Assembly (NCBI GenBank): GCA_031275645.1
Contig: JAISOL010000070.1
Span: 1-33,164 of the forward strand
Source of the DNA: Deltaproteobacteria bacterium
GTDB taxonomy: Bacteria > Desulfobacterota > Desulfovibrionia > Desulfovibrionales > Desulfovibrionaceae
Reading direction: 5' to 3'
DNA length: 33,164 bases
How positions within the stretch are numbered: position 1 is the stretch's first letter; every line of letters begins with the position of its first letter. The position numbers and the translations under genes were made by a program. Below the pieces are notes generated by a model. That model was not told the origin of the DNA, did not search any database, and was given only the letters and a program-made list of their open reading frames with translations. Below are positions 7,040 through 16,830 of the stretch, in pieces.

Positions 7040-9346
7040 GCCTCCGGCCGTAAAAGGCGCGGGCGAACGCCAGCAGAGCAGGATGAAGACAAGAAGCGCC
7101 GCCAGGATCAGAAAAGTGGCGGTGAGCTGGCCCCACAGCCCCAGGCTTATGACCGCCAGCGCCGCATCACCGGCAAGCAGAAGAACAAGCCCCAGAAACC
7201 AGGACAGGAGGGAGGCGTAGCGGGTGGAGCACAGCCAGAGCGTGATGCCGGAAAGTACCCAGATACAGGCGAAAATAAAATGCAGATCCGTAAAGCCGAA
7301 GACCTCCTCCGGCTCCGCCCTGCTGAAATACTGCAATACCCGGAACATCAGCCCGTGCAGCCAGAGAAAGGCGAAAAAGCCGTAAACCCAGAAAAGCCTC
7401 CCTTCGGATAAATGCGGCCCCGGAATCCTGGATTTGCGCAGACGGCGCTGCCAGTGGGCGAATACGGCCACGCAGGCCAGTTGGGTTATTTCCACCGGGT
7501 TGAGCAGCGGCAGATATTTTCCGCCCGGAGCTTCGCTCCCCTGGCTGGAAAGGGAGAATACGAACCACAGGGCCAGAATAAGGAAGAGTATGGTCGGCAC
7601 GAGAATCAGCACCACCTGGCGGTAAGGCCGGAATATGGGGCGGATTTTGGACAGATGGGAAATAAACGAAATGCAGAGCAAAGAGGGCAGCGCGGACAGC
7701 GCGCTCAAAAATGAGGGGGAAACGCCGCTTTCCAGGATAAAGGCCCGGCAGGAGCTGGTCAGAATCAGGATAAGTTCCAGAATGACCAGTCCGATGAAAA
7801 AGGCATGCCTGCGGTTGGAGATAAGCCCTCCCCAGTTCCGGTAAAGGGCGGTCCAGACCGTGACGAAGTAAATTCCCCAGGCCAGCAGCCCGAGATCGCT
7901 CAGATAATTGTAGGAGAACATATTGTCGAAGACCGGCCATTCCAGTCGCGCCTGATAGGCCAGGGGCAGAATTGCGGCCGGAATGGAAACGAACATGGGC
8001 AAAAAAATCGCCAGACGCAGAGAACGAAAACGGATAATTTTGCCCAAAGCGTAGAAAAAATAGGCGCAGACCGAACTGGAGGCGAAGAAGACCAGGCCGG
8101 GGAAAGAAGCGTTTTTGAAGACAAAAGCCCCCAGGCCTGAGAAAAACCAGGCAAAGCCGGACAGCAGCAGAAAGAACTCCAGGCCCGAGGAACAGCAGTT
8201 CCGTCCGCTGCGCCGCCCCAGGCGCTTCATCTCCCTGTCTCTGGCAAAGGCGCAGACGAGCAGGGAGCAGGCAATGAAAAGCGCTCCGGGAAGGATGGCG
8301 TCGGACAGAAAATAATACAGGGACAGCGAAAGCACAAAGAGCAGGGCCGTTCCCCTGATCCTCCGCGAGCCTCTTTTTCCTCCCAGACTGAACAAAACCG
8401 CTCCTTCCAGGCAGTAGAGGCCCAGGGCAGGAGTGGCCCCCAGCAGAAAATGCAGGCAGGCGTTGAAAAAAAACAAACTCAGCAGAAGGTGGAGGTAAAA
8501 GAGATCCCGCCCTTTTTCCTTCAGAATTCTCCTCAGGAGCAGGCAGAGGCAGGCCGAAAGAGCCGCAAGCGCGGCCAGGGAAAGGATCAGGCGATCGTTG
8601 CTCCAGGCGCTGAGCCGCAACTGATAGAGGGCCACGGCCAGAACTCCTCCCAGGCTCAGCAGAAAATCCGGAAAACTGTGCGGATTGAAGCCGGGATGGC
8701 GCAGCCGCTGATAAAGCGCTGCCAGATATAGAGCGGTAAAAATCAGAAAAATTATCTGGAGGCGTTCCGAAATGCCTTCCTGGGCAAGATGGAGGAACAT
8801 AAACCAGCACCAGGTCAGAAACGCGCCCGGAAGACAGAGCAACAGCAGGCGCCAGCCGGTGTGGCGGGCGATAAAAGGCAGGGGCAGGCAAAAAATCAGG
8901 ATGTATACGGAAAAAAGATCCGGCTCGCCCTGGAACAAGCCCAGGCCGGCGGGCAGGCCCAGCGCTCCGGCGCAGCCCAGCAGGGCGAAAAATTGGGATC
9001 TGCGCCTGAAGGCCGTGTAAAAAGCGGGCAAAGAACCCAAAGCCGGCAGCGCCCAGGCCAGTTCCGGCCGGGGCAGGCCCAGAGCCGCGCCCTGGCCCAG
9101 GGCCGCAAAAAGCAGGACGAGGCTTATGCTCTGCGGCAGAGCCGGCAAGACAATTTCCCGCTTCTCCCGGCGTATGGAAAAAAACCAGGCCCCTCCGGCG
9201 CCGCACAGCAGGAGGGCAAAGCCGCGGGCGTCCGCGAGTCCGGGGAAAGACAAAAGGGCAAGCTGGAAGGCCAGCCATAAAACAACGCAAATTCCGAATT
9301 TGTTCCGGGAAGTGAACAAGTTATCTGGCAGGTTAAGGCGCCGCAT
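7019..9346 (-). CDS. Large polytopic membrane protein, DUF2339-like
   Basis: Very hydrophobic protein of 775 residues with more than twenty predicted membrane segments and almost no soluble domain. The C-terminal part resembles DUF2339 proteins as I remember them: a YLPLLNPVE block, a long helix around FLWLHGLMFRVLQYF, and an IWVLSGITLW segment. The N-terminal coiled coil common in that family is not present. No catalytic motif is recognised and its function is unknown. The frame is open back to 9469, but the part upstream of 9385 would overlap the preceding gene. ATG 9346 (MRRLNLPDN) is chosen as the first Met after that gene's stop; no clear ribosome site is visible, so the start is uncertain. 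It follows the TPR-like gene and is probably co-transcribed with it. Confidence 0.65.
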   Translation of the reverse strand: MRRLNLPDNLFTSRNKFGICVVLWLAFQLALLSFPGLADARGFALLLCGAGGAWFFSIRREKREIVLPALPQSISLVLLFAALGQGAALGLPRPELAWALPALGSLPAFYTAFRRRSQFFALLGCAGALGLPAGLGLFQGEPDLFSVYILIFCLPLPFIARHTGWRLLLLCLPGAFLTWCWFMFLHLAQEGISERLQIIFLIFTALYLAALYQRLRHPGFNPHSFPDFLLSLGGVLAVALYQLRLSAWSNDRLILSLAALAALSACLCLLLRRILKEKGRDLFYLHLLLSLFFFNACLHFLLGATPALGLYCLEGAVLFSLGGKRGSRRIRGTALLFVLSLSLYYFLSDAILPGALFIACSLLVCAFARDREMKRLGRRSGRNCCSSGLEFFLLLSGFAWFFSGLGAFVFKNASFPGLVFFASSSVCAYFFYALGKIIRFRSLRLAIFLPMFVSIPAAILPLAYQARLEWPVFDNMFSYNYLSDLGLLAWGIYFVTVWTALYRNWGGLISNRRHAFFIGLVILELILILTSSCRAFILESGVSPSFLSALSALPSLLCISFISHLSKIRPIFRPYRQVVLILVPTILFLILALWFVFSLSSQGSEAPGGKYLPLLNPVEITQLACVAVFAHWQRRLRKSRIPGPHLSEGRLFWVYGFFAFLWLHGLMFRVLQYFSRAEPEEVFGFTDLHFIFACIWVLSGITLWLCSTRYASLLSWFLGLVLLLAGDAALAVISLGLWGQLTATFLILAALLVFILLCWRSPAPFTAGGKKLARP

Positions 9347-9384
9347 GGGCTTGAAGATATAGAACCCCGGCAGCTTAGGCAAGT

Positions 9385-10545
9385 TTATTCGGCGCAGAGT
9401 CCCTTTCCGGCGGCCCATTTCAGGCCGGAACAGCTCCCCAGACGGCAGGATTGAGCCAGATCCAGGCACATGGCCGGGGTTTCTTCCAGAATGCGCAGGG
9501 CCAGCGCCCGGTTTTCATAAAAGGAGGCTATATCCGGACGCAGTGTTATGGCCCGGCTGAAATCCTCCAGAGCCAGAGAGGGAAAGCCGAGAGCGAGAAA
9601 AAGAACCCCGCGCAGATCCAGGGCCGGGGAGAAAGAGTTTTCCAGATTTATGGCCGCGTCCAGGCGGGATCTGGCCGGAGCCAGGTCGTGGCGCAGCAGG
9701 TGCAGCCTGGCCGCCTCGGCCAGAAGAAGATAATTTTCAGGATAAAGGACATTCATTTCTTCCATTTTGTGCTGAAGCTCGCGCAGGGCGGAGATATCCT
9801 CCCCGCCCCGCCTCAATTCCAGCTCGCGCAGGGCCGGAATCAGCTCAATATAGGCGCGTATGCCCGCCAGACGATCCGCCGCCGCCCGCACGATGCGGGA
9901 TTGATCCCTGAACAGATCCTCCCAGGGGCGGGAGAGACCCTCCGGCTCCCCTTGGGCGGGAGAAGCGCGGGGCAGGCTCAGGTCCTTTTCTCCGGCCCGC
10001 AGAAAAGGAGCCGCGGCCTGATCGTAATCTTGCAGGGCCAGGCGCTCAAATTCAACAGCCCTGGCGTAATAGTCCAGCCACAGGGGGTGAGCCGTCAGGA
10101 CGCCGATTTTCCGCCTGTTCCCCGGAACATCCTCCAGGCGGAGGGAAATTTCCGCTTTCAGGAGATTACGGCCGCTCCCTTCCCCTTCCACCTGTAAAAA
10201 CGCCTCCCTCTCCTCGCGCAGCAAGGCCAGGGCCAGGGCCAGGGGATCGGGCCGGGGCAGGGAGCCCAGGGTTTCGCTCCCCAGAAGCAGGCGTATTTCT
10301 TCAATCCCGGCCAAAGATCGCTCCGCCAGGCGCAGGCCTTTGAGGCGGGCCGCGGAAAAAGCCGCCTCCGCGGCCATTTCCCGGCTGATTTGGCCGGCAA
10401 AGGCGCGCGTTTCCGAGCTCCTTACCTCCAGTTGCGCTCCCGGCGCCCTTTCCGCCTCCAGCCCCTGAAACATAAATAAAAGCAGCAAGATCCAGGTTTT
10501 AGCTGAAAGACCGCGCAAGCGCGGCTGCGGAAAATATATTTTCAA
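9385..10545 (-). CDS. Exported TPR-like repeat protein, function unknown
   Basis: About 386 residues. A hydrophobic segment (KTWILLLLFMFQGLEA) within the first 40 residues looks like a signal peptide. The middle is charged and helical, and the last 120 residues contain TPR-like repeats (for example PENYLLLAEAARLHLLRHDL and the next two helical pairs), ending in a Cys-containing tail (MCLDLAQSCRLGSC). The start is unclear: the frame is open to 10668 but an ATG there would lie across the HU start region. TTG 10545 is preferred, with a GCGGGA sequence beside it; TTG 10518 is also possible. It lies just upstream of the DUF2339-like gene and may act with it at the cell envelope; this is inferred from proximity. 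Confidence 0.6.
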   Translation of the reverse strand: MKIYFPQPRLRGLSAKTWILLLLFMFQGLEAERAPGAQLEVRSSETRAFAGQISREMAAEAAFSAARLKGLRLAERSLAGIEEIRLLLGSETLGSLPRPDPLALALALLREEREAFLQVEGEGSGRNLLKAEISLRLEDVPGNRRKIGVLTAHPLWLDYYARAVEFERLALQDYDQAAAPFLRAGEKDLSLPRASPAQGEPEGLSRPWEDLFRDQSRIVRAAADRLAGIRAYIELIPALRELELRRGGEDISALRELQHKMEEMNVLYPENYLLLAEAARLHLLRHDLAPARSRLDAAINLENSFSPALDLRGVLFLALGFPSLALEDFSRAITLRPDIASFYENRALALRILEETPAMCLDLAQSCRLGSCSGLKWAAGKGLCAE

Positions 10546-10660
10546 TCCCGCAAAATCGCTATAATCCGTTGACAATTGCCATCTCTTCTGAAAAGTTACA
10601 ACCCGGTGTGATTGGCGCGTTACATTGGACAGGGACAAAAACATTATTATGGAGTAAAAA

Positions 10661-10939
10661 ATGACCAAAGCCGAACTTGTACAAAAAATTTATGCCAAGC
10701 TTGGATCCGAAGGCACCAAGACCCAGACCGAAGCTAACCTGGACGCCGTCATAAGCTCTCTGACCGAGGCGCTGGCAGAGGGAGACTCCGTGACTTTCAC
10801 CGGTTTCGGCAGTTTCAAGGTGGCGGTGCGCGCGGCCCGCAAAGGGCGCAACCCCAGGACCGGAAAAGAAATCCAAATTCCTTCCGCCAAAGTTGTCAAA
10901 TTCACCCCCGGAAAGAACCTGAAAGCAAAGGTGAACTGA
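10661..10939 (+). CDS. hup: HU-family DNA-binding protein
   Basis: Small histone-like protein of 92 residues, usual length for HU. It begins MTKAELVQKIY and carries the DNA-arm signature GFGSFKVAVRAARKGRNP followed by RTGKEIQIPSAKVVKFTPGK. It bends and compacts DNA as a dimer in the nucleoid. A GGAG site lies six bases before the ATG. A TTGACA box at 10569-10574 may be its -35, though no convincing -10 follows at 17 bases. The gene is monocistronic: a strong hairpin lies 41 bases after the stop. HU versus IHF cannot be fully decided by eye, but the sequence fits HU better. Confidence 0.93.
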   Translation: MTKAELVQKIYAKLGSEGTKTQTEANLDAVISSLTEALAEGDSVTFTGFGSFKVAVRAARKGRNPRTGKEIQIPSAKVVKFTPGKNLKAKVN

Positions 10940-10979
10940 CTCCTTCAAAGACTCCCCCAGACTTTCTCCATATCCGAAG

Positions 10980-11017
10980 AAAGAGCCTGACGGGCCCGGC
11001 GGGCTGTCAGGCTCTTT
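10980..11017. terminator. Bidirectional hairpin after HU and the LpoA-like gene
   Basis: AAAGAGCCTGAC (10980-10991) is the exact reverse complement of 11006-11017, a 12-bp perfect stem with a 14-base loop. The + strand ends in CTCTTT and the - strand in CTCTTTCTT, so both the HU transcript and the converging transcript ending at 11017 can use it. No long T-run follows on either strand. Confidence 0.7.
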
Positions 11018-13083
11018 CAATCAATATCCCCTCCGGGCTCCGTGTCGGAGGAAAGACGGGGGAGATTGGAGGGAGAGGGGGGCGTGACCGGCTGGAGCAG
11101 GCGGACGCGCAGATACTCCCTGTCGGCCAGGGTGAAACCGTTTTCCGTCGGCGTGAGCACAAAGAGAGCCTGCCGGGCTGAGCCGCGCCCGTCCCAGTGT
11201 ATGGGAGCCCCGCTCCAGGGCAGAGAGGGAGGGAGGGCGGCCAGGGCGGCGTTCAGGTCAGCCGCGCCCGAATTTTCAGGCAAATCCAGGCTTGCCGCCA
11301 TAAGCGTGAAATCATAACCCAGAGAGAACCAGAAATCCGCGTTTTCTCTGTTTTCCAGGGCCACGGCGCCGCGCAGAAACATGCCTGAAGGGCTCAGGCT
11401 TTTCTGATCCCAGGCCCCCGGAAAAATCGACATCCGGGTGTTGCGCGGATCCGGGCGCTGCTGCGTGTTGAGGCCGTGCTCCCAGAGATTCGTGCCCATA
11501 AAGAGGATATTGTTCTCCAGCAGATAAAAAATATGCGAAATGATCCGGGAGGAATTGCTCCAGTTATCCGGCAGAAACACGGCTCTGAAGTCAAGGTTCG
11601 CCTCGGCGCCCTTCTCCTGGGGTATGCCCAGAAAATCGGACACGCTTTTCACCCATTGCGTGTATTTCCCCGCGGGATAGTATCCGGAACGGACGACGTT
11701 GACTCCCCTTTCCGCGGCCTGAGCCTGGAAAAGGTCAAACATCTGCTTGTTGTAATCCCCCGTATCCGGGGAGAAAACCGCATAATCCAGAATATCCAGA
11801 CTAGCGGTGTAATCCAGCATCACTCTGATCTGATCTTCACGGGAAGGGAAAAAACGCCAGGCCGTCAGACCTTCATCCGCTTCGTCCATACGCGGCAGAA
11901 AAGTGAAGAAAAACCGCTCCCGGGTAAAGCCCAGGCCTTTGGCCTCCACATAGTCCGCCAGACGCAGAGGCCCGCCGATCAGGCGCACCTGGGAAGGCAG
12001 GGCGGATACTTCGCTCGTCCAGTCCGGCTTGTCGCTGTCGATAACGTAAATCTGCATGAACCTGCCGACCCGCGCCAGTCCGTCCCGCGCGATCTTCGCC
12101 CCCCGGACGATTTTTTCGGAAAGGTTGCCGTACTGCCCGGAAAGGGGCAGCACCAGAGCCAGAGCCTGAGTCCTCCCGCGCACTTTTTTCAACACGGCCG
12201 GGTCCGGGCGGTTCCAATCCCGGAAAAGGCCGAGATCCGTCAGCATGGAGCCTTCGCGTATAAAAGCCACATTGTCGCGGGCCGTATCCCTGGTTTTGGC
12301 GTCCCAGAACAAACGCCGGGCGTTTTCCAGGCGCACCAGGGCATAGGGGTAGTTATTTTCGTTGTTGTCGGTGGTGAAAAGCATGAGGTTGGCCAAAGCC
12401 GCCGGAGACAGGGTATGCAGGAAGGAGAACAGGCGTTTTTCCAATTGCCCCTTCCGGGCCGGAGGCTCTTTCCTGTACATCCCGTCCATGAGCCGCATGG
12501 CCTCGCGGCCGTTGGCCGGGACGAGCCTTTGCTCCAGCAGAAACAATCCGGCCTCGCGCACCAGGGCTTCGGGATGCCGCGCCGGATTGTCCACAATGGC
12601 CCCGGCGCGCTGGTAAGCTTCCTGCGCGGGCAATTGGAGCATGGCCTCATACCAGGTCAGCAGCCATTCTTCCGCGGGCTCGCCGGAGGGAGAAGTGAGG
12701 CGCCAGCGATCCAGGGCCGTCAGGCTGGCCGTGGGACGGCGGTTTTCCAGGGCCGCGAGCGCCAAAAAACGCCAGCCCAGGCTCAACTGCGCTTTGCTCA
12801 CATCCGCGCGCCCGGTGAATTCCGAGGCCAGACTTTCCGTAAGGGGCATATTTCCGGAATTGAAAGCTCTCTCGACCTCTTCCAGAGAGGTCTTCTCCCG
12901 CGCCGGGGGCTCCTCCGCCGGAGTACGGCCGGCAACCGACCCGGAGGGCGGCGTCTCCGCCAGGGGCGGCCCCGGACAGGCGGCGAGCAGAAGCAGAAGT
13001 CCGGCACAGACGCCTAAAGACAGGCCCCGGACGACAAAAGCCGAAACGGCGATTTTTGCTTTGCGCTCTGTTCCGTACCGCAT
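11017..13083 (-). CDS. LpoA-like outer-membrane lipoprotein (PBP activator family)
   Basis: Predicted lipoprotein of 688 residues. A long signal sequence ends in a lipobox LAAC with Cys36 as the lipidated residue, followed by a Pro-rich linker. Residues about 60-290 are helical and TPR-like, and from about 310 (ALALVLPLSGQYGNLSEKI) a type I periplasmic-binding fold begins. This two-part layout is that of LpoA/YraM, which activates a peptidoglycan synthase from the outer membrane. A substrate-binding role cannot be excluded. ATG 13083 is chosen because earlier in-frame starts overlap the preceding gene; the ribosome site is weak. It is the last gene of the purA operon. Confidence 0.75.
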   Translation of the reverse strand: MRYGTERKAKIAVSAFVVRGLSLGVCAGLLLLLAACPGPPLAETPPSGSVAGRTPAEEPPAREKTSLEEVERAFNSGNMPLTESLASEFTGRADVSKAQLSLGWRFLALAALENRRPTASLTALDRWRLTSPSGEPAEEWLLTWYEAMLQLPAQEAYQRAGAIVDNPARHPEALVREAGLFLLEQRLVPANGREAMRLMDGMYRKEPPARKGQLEKRLFSFLHTLSPAALANLMLFTTDNNENNYPYALVRLENARRLFWDAKTRDTARDNVAFIREGSMLTDLGLFRDWNRPDPAVLKKVRGRTQALALVLPLSGQYGNLSEKIVRGAKIARDGLARVGRFMQIYVIDSDKPDWTSEVSALPSQVRLIGGPLRLADYVEAKGLGFTRERFFFTFLPRMDEADEGLTAWRFFPSREDQIRVMLDYTASLDILDYAVFSPDTGDYNKQMFDLFQAQAAERGVNVVRSGYYPAGKYTQWVKSVSDFLGIPQEKGAEANLDFRAVFLPDNWSNSSRIISHIFYLLENNILFMGTNLWEHGLNTQQRPDPRNTRMSIFPGAWDQKSLSPSGMFLRGAVALENRENADFWFSLGYDFTLMAASLDLPENSGAADLNAALAALPPSLPWSGAPIHWDGRGSARQALFVLTPTENGFTLADREYLRVRLLQPVTPPSPSNLPRLSSDTEPGGDID

Positions 13084-13091
13084 GGCTGCCA

Positions 13092-13709
13092 CTATAACCG
13101 CTTTCCCGCCCAATGCAAGTCCCGCGACGCCTCCAGGCTCTCAAGCAGCTTGCGGGCAAAAAGGCGGGAACGTTCTTCCTTTCCCTCATCCATGAACACT
13201 GTTTTGTAGCCGAGATGCCTTTCGGCCAGCATGCCCAGATAGCGCAACCGCGAATGCTTGCAGTAGCGCCTGATCCCTTCCTCAAAGAGATCGGCTCCGT
13301 TTTCCGGCCTGTAGCCGCAGGTCACAATGGAGGCCATGTTTTTCCCGGCCCAGAGCGCGGGGCCCTTTTCCTCTCCGTAATATTTGTTCATGCCGTAGAC
13401 CAGGCGATCCAGCGCGGCCTTCATGGGAGCGGTACAGAAAAAGGAGTAGATGGGCGTTGCCAGAAGGGTGAGCCCGCTATCAAGAATGGCTTCAAAAATC
13501 CCCTGGAGGTCGTCCTTGAAACGGCAGCCGAAAATCGACCAGTCCTGCTGGCAGGCCCGGCAGGCGATGCAGGGCGCGATCTTCAGGTCATAGAGCCGGA
13601 AAAGGCTGTACGCGCACCGCGCCCGATCCAGCTCTTCCACGAACGGCGACAGGAGAGCGTCGGTATTGCCGTTTTTTCTGGGACTGCCCATCAGAATGCA
13701 GATTTTCAT
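13092..13709 (-). CDS. NAD(P)H-dependent FMN reductase / flavodoxin-fold protein
   Basis: Flavoprotein of 205 residues in the NADPH-dependent FMN reductase (flavodoxin-fold) family. The N-terminal GSPRKNGNT at 8-16 is the FMN phosphate-binding loop; CIACRACQ follows near residue 48 and is typical of the iron-sulfur flavoprotein-like branch, although a full four-Cys cluster motif (CX2CX2CX4-7C) is only partly matched by CIACRACQQDWSIFGC. TPIYSFFCTAPMKAALDR is the second flavin-contact region. It is cytoplasmic and its substrate is unknown. The gene lies 14 bases after DUF116 and eight before the LpoA-like gene. Confidence 0.85.
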   Translation of the reverse strand: MKICILMGSPRKNGNTDALLSPFVEELDRARCAYSLFRLYDLKIAPCIACRACQQDWSIFGCRFKDDLQGIFEAILDSGLTLLATPIYSFFCTAPMKAALDRLVYGMNKYYGEEKGPALWAGKNMASIVTCGYRPENGADLFEEGIRRYCKHSRLRYLGMLAERHLGYKTVFMDEGKEERSRLFARKLLESLEASRDLHWAGKRL

Positions 13710-13723
13710 ATTCTCCTCTCCTG

Positions 13724-14536
13724 TTACAAGGTCACGACCTCCGGGCTTCCGGCGGAGGGAGCGGGAGGCGGGAGCTGATCAGGCCTGATAAAACGCTTCA
13801 GGCTCTCCTCCACCAGCGGCAGGGAAACCCTCGTATCCCGGCAAGGTCCGCAGGGTCTTTCATTGGGGATTCCGTAGACCGGCAGGGGATAGCTATCCTG
13901 GATGCCGCTGGAGAGATCCCGCTCGCAGGCCACGGCCAGGATCATTTCAGGGCGGGCATCCACCACTATGCGTCTGGCTATGGTGCCGCCGGTGGCAATG
14001 GCGATACGCGCGCCGTAACGCTCCACCAGATTCAGGAGCTGACCTATGTCGCAACGCCCGCAGCGCTTGCAGCTCTTTAAATCCATGCTCACGCGTATGG
14101 GGCAGAGGCCGTTCTGGATGCAGTGGGGAAGCAGCACCAGGATTTTTTCCGGAGCATAGGAGCGGCGTTGTTTGAGAACCATTTCGTTGTTCACCTGGAT
14201 GAAGGAACGGCGCACGTCCTGGGGGGAAATGCCCAGAAGGCGCCCCAGAACTTCACTGACGGGCAGAAAGAGCTTGACGGCCAGTCCCCTGCTTCTGTCG
14301 GCGCCGAAAACGCTCCAGCCGGTGAGTATGTGCAGCACCAGGGCGAAAGCGCCCCAGGACAAAACGAGCACGGACAGGGCCAGCAGACTGCCGGTAATAT
14401 AAGGCAGGGCCGGATGGATGTTGCCGAAGCCTATATAGGGAATGCCCCATCCGAAAATCAGGGCCAGGCAGATCAACATGGAAGCGCCGCAGATCAGGCC
14501 CACAAAAAGACGTTTGCTGCCGATTTTTCCGCTCAT
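13724..14536 (-). CDS. DUF116 membrane-anchored protein
   Basis: 270 residues with two or three N-terminal membrane helices (about 8-30, 42-75) and a soluble DUF116 domain. Features of the domain are LLPHCIQNGLCPIR, a Cys cluster C-KRCGRCDIG, ATGGTIARRIV, AVACERDLSSGI and RPCGPCRDTRV. The conserved cysteines suggest a metal or Fe-S site, but no activity is established for the family. The start overlaps the delta' stop by four bases (ATGA). It is frequent in anaerobes; here it sits between a replication gene and a flavoprotein. Confidence 0.85.
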   Translation of the reverse strand: MSGKIGSKRLFVGLICGASMLICLALIFGWGIPYIGFGNIHPALPYITGSLLALSVLVLSWGAFALVLHILTGWSVFGADRSRGLAVKLFLPVSEVLGRLLGISPQDVRRSFIQVNNEMVLKQRRSYAPEKILVLLPHCIQNGLCPIRVSMDLKSCKRCGRCDIGQLLNLVERYGARIAIATGGTIARRIVVDARPEMILAVACERDLSSGIQDSYPLPVYGIPNERPCGPCRDTRVSLPLVEESLKRFIRPDQLPPPAPSAGSPEVVTL

Positions 14537-15540
14537 GCCGCGTTTCCCAGGACAAAAAACATCCTGGTGGCCAGCCAGTCAGCCACCAGAGCCGGATTGA
14601 CCCTGAAGATGAGACTGTCCTGCCCCTCGGCCAGGAGGTCGTACAAAATACGCCGCTTACGCGGCTCCAGCGGCCTGAAGGCCTCAAGCAGGCGGACAAG
14701 GCCGCCAGCCCGGGGGAGGCGGGCCGCGTCTTCCTCAAAAGATAAAACCAGGGCCTGCTGGCAGAGCAGCACCAGACGCATGGCCAGATCGGCGGAAAGG
14801 CTCCCCCGGCCGGAAGTGCGCGCCATCCAGCCCTTGCCCCCGTTCAGACAGAAATCCAGCAGCGCGTTGATCCATTCATCCAGCGCGGCCAGGGCTTCCG
14901 GGTCCGGATCTTCCGCGCGGGCCGGATCCGGCCAGGGCAAAGTCAGGGTCAGGGAACGCGAAACCAGGGTGGGCAGCAGCCTCTCCCGCTGCGGAACAGT
15001 CAGGACAAAGACATTGCCCGGTTTCGGCTCTTCCAGGGTTTTGAGCAGGGCGTTGGCCGCAGGCGGCAGCAAAGCCTGCCCCTCGGAAAATATGACCACG
15101 CGCCTTCCGGCGGAGCGCGGGCTCTCCCCCCACAGGCCGCGCAGGCCGCGCACCTCGTCTATGCTGATGGTTTTAGGGCTCCCGTCTTCTTTTTTCGCCG
15201 CTCCGTCAAAAAAATACAAATCCTGATGCAGCCGGCTGAAAAATCTGACGCAGAGCGGGCAGGCCAGACAGGGCCGCTTCCCGCCCTCCCCTGTCTCCAA
15301 GCTTGCCGCTTCGGGGCAGTTCAGCAGGCATCCCCAGTACAAGGCGGCCCTGGCGCGTTCCGCCGCGTTGCCGCCTTCCAGAAGCAGGCACTGCGGCGGG
15401 TCGGAACTGAAAAGTTCCATGCTCCGGCGCAGGCGCTCAAAGCGCGGAGCAAAGGCAAAGGCCCTGGCCGGCTCCAACAGGGCTTCCAGCTCCTCCGGAT
15501 CAGGGAGAAGATCCTCCCGGCGCCTTTTACCCGGGTTCAT
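14533..15540 (-). CDS. holB: DNA polymerase III delta' subunit-like clamp-loader protein
   Basis: Clamp-loader subunit, 335 residues. Seen are the zinc-binding [10 protein letters not shown] region (about 92-101), SIDEVRGL, and the sensor region [11 protein letters not shown] characteristic of delta'/gamma subunits. The place of Walker A is taken by a degenerate [14 protein letters not shown] sequence, so ATP binding is unlikely; E. coli delta' is also non-hydrolysing. It is cytoplasmic and works at the replication fork. The start overlaps the purA stop by four bases. The first 60 residues and the C-terminus are poorly conserved to the eye. Confidence 0.78.
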   Translation of the reverse strand: MNPGKRRREDLLPDPEELEALLEPARAFAFAPRFERLRRSMELFSSDPPQCLLLEGGNAAERARAALYWGCLLNCPEAASLETGEGGKRPCLACPLCVRFFSRLHQDLYFFDGAAKKEDGSPKTISIDEVRGLRGLWGESPRSAGRRVVIFSEGQALLPPAANALLKTLEEPKPGNVFVLTVPQRERLLPTLVSRSLTLTLPWPDPARAEDPDPEALAALDEWINALLDFCLNGGKGWMARTSGRGSLSADLAMRLVLLCQQALVLSFEEDAARLPRAGGLVRLLEAFRPLEPRKRRILYDLLAEGQDSLIFRVNPALVADWLATRMFFVLGNAA

Positions 15541-16820
15541 TGCCGCAAGATCGTCTGATCCCGTCCGGGGCCGATGGAAACGATGTTTACCGGCGCCCCG
15601 CAGAGAGTCTCGATGTATTTGATGTAATCGCGGGCCGCCCTGGGCAGTTGATCGGCGGAAGAGGCCCCCCCCAGGTCGTCCCCCCAGCCGGGGAGGGTTT
15701 CATAAACCGGGGAGACTTTGGCCAGGCCGTTCTCCTCCAGGGGCGGGTAGAGTATATCCTCGCCGCTTCCGAGCCTGTAGGCGGTGCATATTTTTATCTC
15801 CTCCAGCCCGGAGAGGACATCCAGCTTGGTCAGGGCCAGTTCAGTAATGCCGTTTAGACGCGCGGCATGGCGCAGCATGACCGCGTCCAGCCAGCCGCAG
15901 CGGCGCGGACGCCGGGTTACCGTGCCGAACTCCACCCCCTTGTCCCGCAGGTGCCCGCCCGTGGAATCCAGCAGTTCCGTCGGAAAGGGGCCGGCTCCCA
16001 CGCGGGTGGTGTAAGCCTTGCTGATGCCGATGACGCGCTCCAGCCGCCACGGCGCCACGCCGCTTCCGGCGGCCGCGCCGCCGGCCACGGTATTGGAGGA
16101 GGTGACAAAAGGATAGGTGCCGTGATCAATATCAAGCTCTGTTCCCTGCGCCCCTTCAAAGAGCACTCGCCCGCCGTTTTTCCAGCACTTCTCTATCTCG
16201 CTGGAAATGTCGGCCATAAAGGGCAGCAGTCTGGCGCTCAGGGGCAGGAGGGCTTCCATTACCTTTTCCGCGCCGACCGGGTTCAGATTGTAAAGATGGG
16301 TCAGCAGAACGTTCTTTTCCCGCAGGGCGATTTCAATCTTGGCCCGGAGCAGGGAAGGATCCAGGAGATCCGAAAAGCGTATGCCCACGCGGGCGGCCTT
16401 GTCCTCATAGCAGGGGCCGATGCCGCTCCCGGTGGTGCCGATTTTGGCGTCTCCCATGCTGCCTTCGCGGGCTTGATCCAGCATCTTGTGGTAGGGCATG
16501 ATCAGGTGCGTATTGCGGCTGACGGAAAGATTGGCCGGGCTCACGGACACACCCTGTCCGTTCAGGGTTTCCAGCTCCTCGCAGAAGACAGCCGGGTCAA
16601 GGACAACGCCGTTGCCTATGAAGCAGCGTTTTCCGGGATGCAGGATGCCGGAAGGAATAAGGCGCAGCACGTATTTGACGCCTCCGGCGACCACGGTGTG
16701 CCCGGCGTTGTTTCCCCCCTGAAACCTGACCACCACGTCAAAATCAGGGGTGAGCATATCCACGATCTTGCCCTTGCCTTCATCTCCCCACTGAGCGCCG
16801 ACCACAACCACGCTGGACAT
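15537..16820 (-). CDS. purA: Adenylosuccinate synthase
   Basis: GTP-dependent enzyme joining IMP and aspartate, the first step from IMP to AMP. 427 residues, the usual length. The N-terminal GTP loop [14 protein letters not shown] begins at residue 8, with the catalytic Asp and the [12 protein letters not shown] block. [15 protein letters not shown], the [25 protein letters not shown] block and GVGPFPTEL-like and [11 protein letters not shown]-like segments follow. The gene starts 10 bases after a small hypothetical gene and overlaps holB by four bases. Confidence 0.97.
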   Translation of the reverse strand: MSSVVVVGAQWGDEGKGKIVDMLTPDFDVVVRFQGGNNAGHTVVAGGVKYVLRLIPSGILHPGKRCFIGNGVVLDPAVFCEELETLNGQGVSVSPANLSVSRNTHLIMPYHKMLDQAREGSMGDAKIGTTGSGIGPCYEDKAARVGIRFSDLLDPSLLRAKIEIALREKNVLLTHLYNLNPVGAEKVMEALLPLSARLLPFMADISSEIEKCWKNGGRVLFEGAQGTELDIDHGTYPFVTSSNTVAGGAAAGSGVAPWRLERVIGISKAYTTRVGAGPFPTELLDSTGGHLRDKGVEFGTVTRRPRRCGWLDAVMLRHAARLNGITELALTKLDVLSGLEEIKICTAYRLGSGEDILYPPLEENGLAKVSPVYETLPGWGDDLGGASSADQLPRAARDYIKYIETLCGAPVNIVSIGPGRDQTILRQ

Positions 16821-16830
16821 GCCGAACTCC

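Noticed and set aside
6383-7411. 342-codon + strand frame across the ATPase and cytochrome genes
   Set aside because: It is out of frame with both and crosses a T-run terminator at 7007-7039.
7167-9290. 707-codon - strand frame inside the DUF2339-like gene
   Set aside because: It is a shifted frame of the same strand with Pro/Arg-rich composition and no hydrophobic pattern; the other frame gives a consistent membrane protein.
11476-13017. 513-codon + strand frame opposite the LpoA-like gene
   Set aside because: Antisense shadow; no domain, and the - strand frame has a lipobox and a binding-protein fold.
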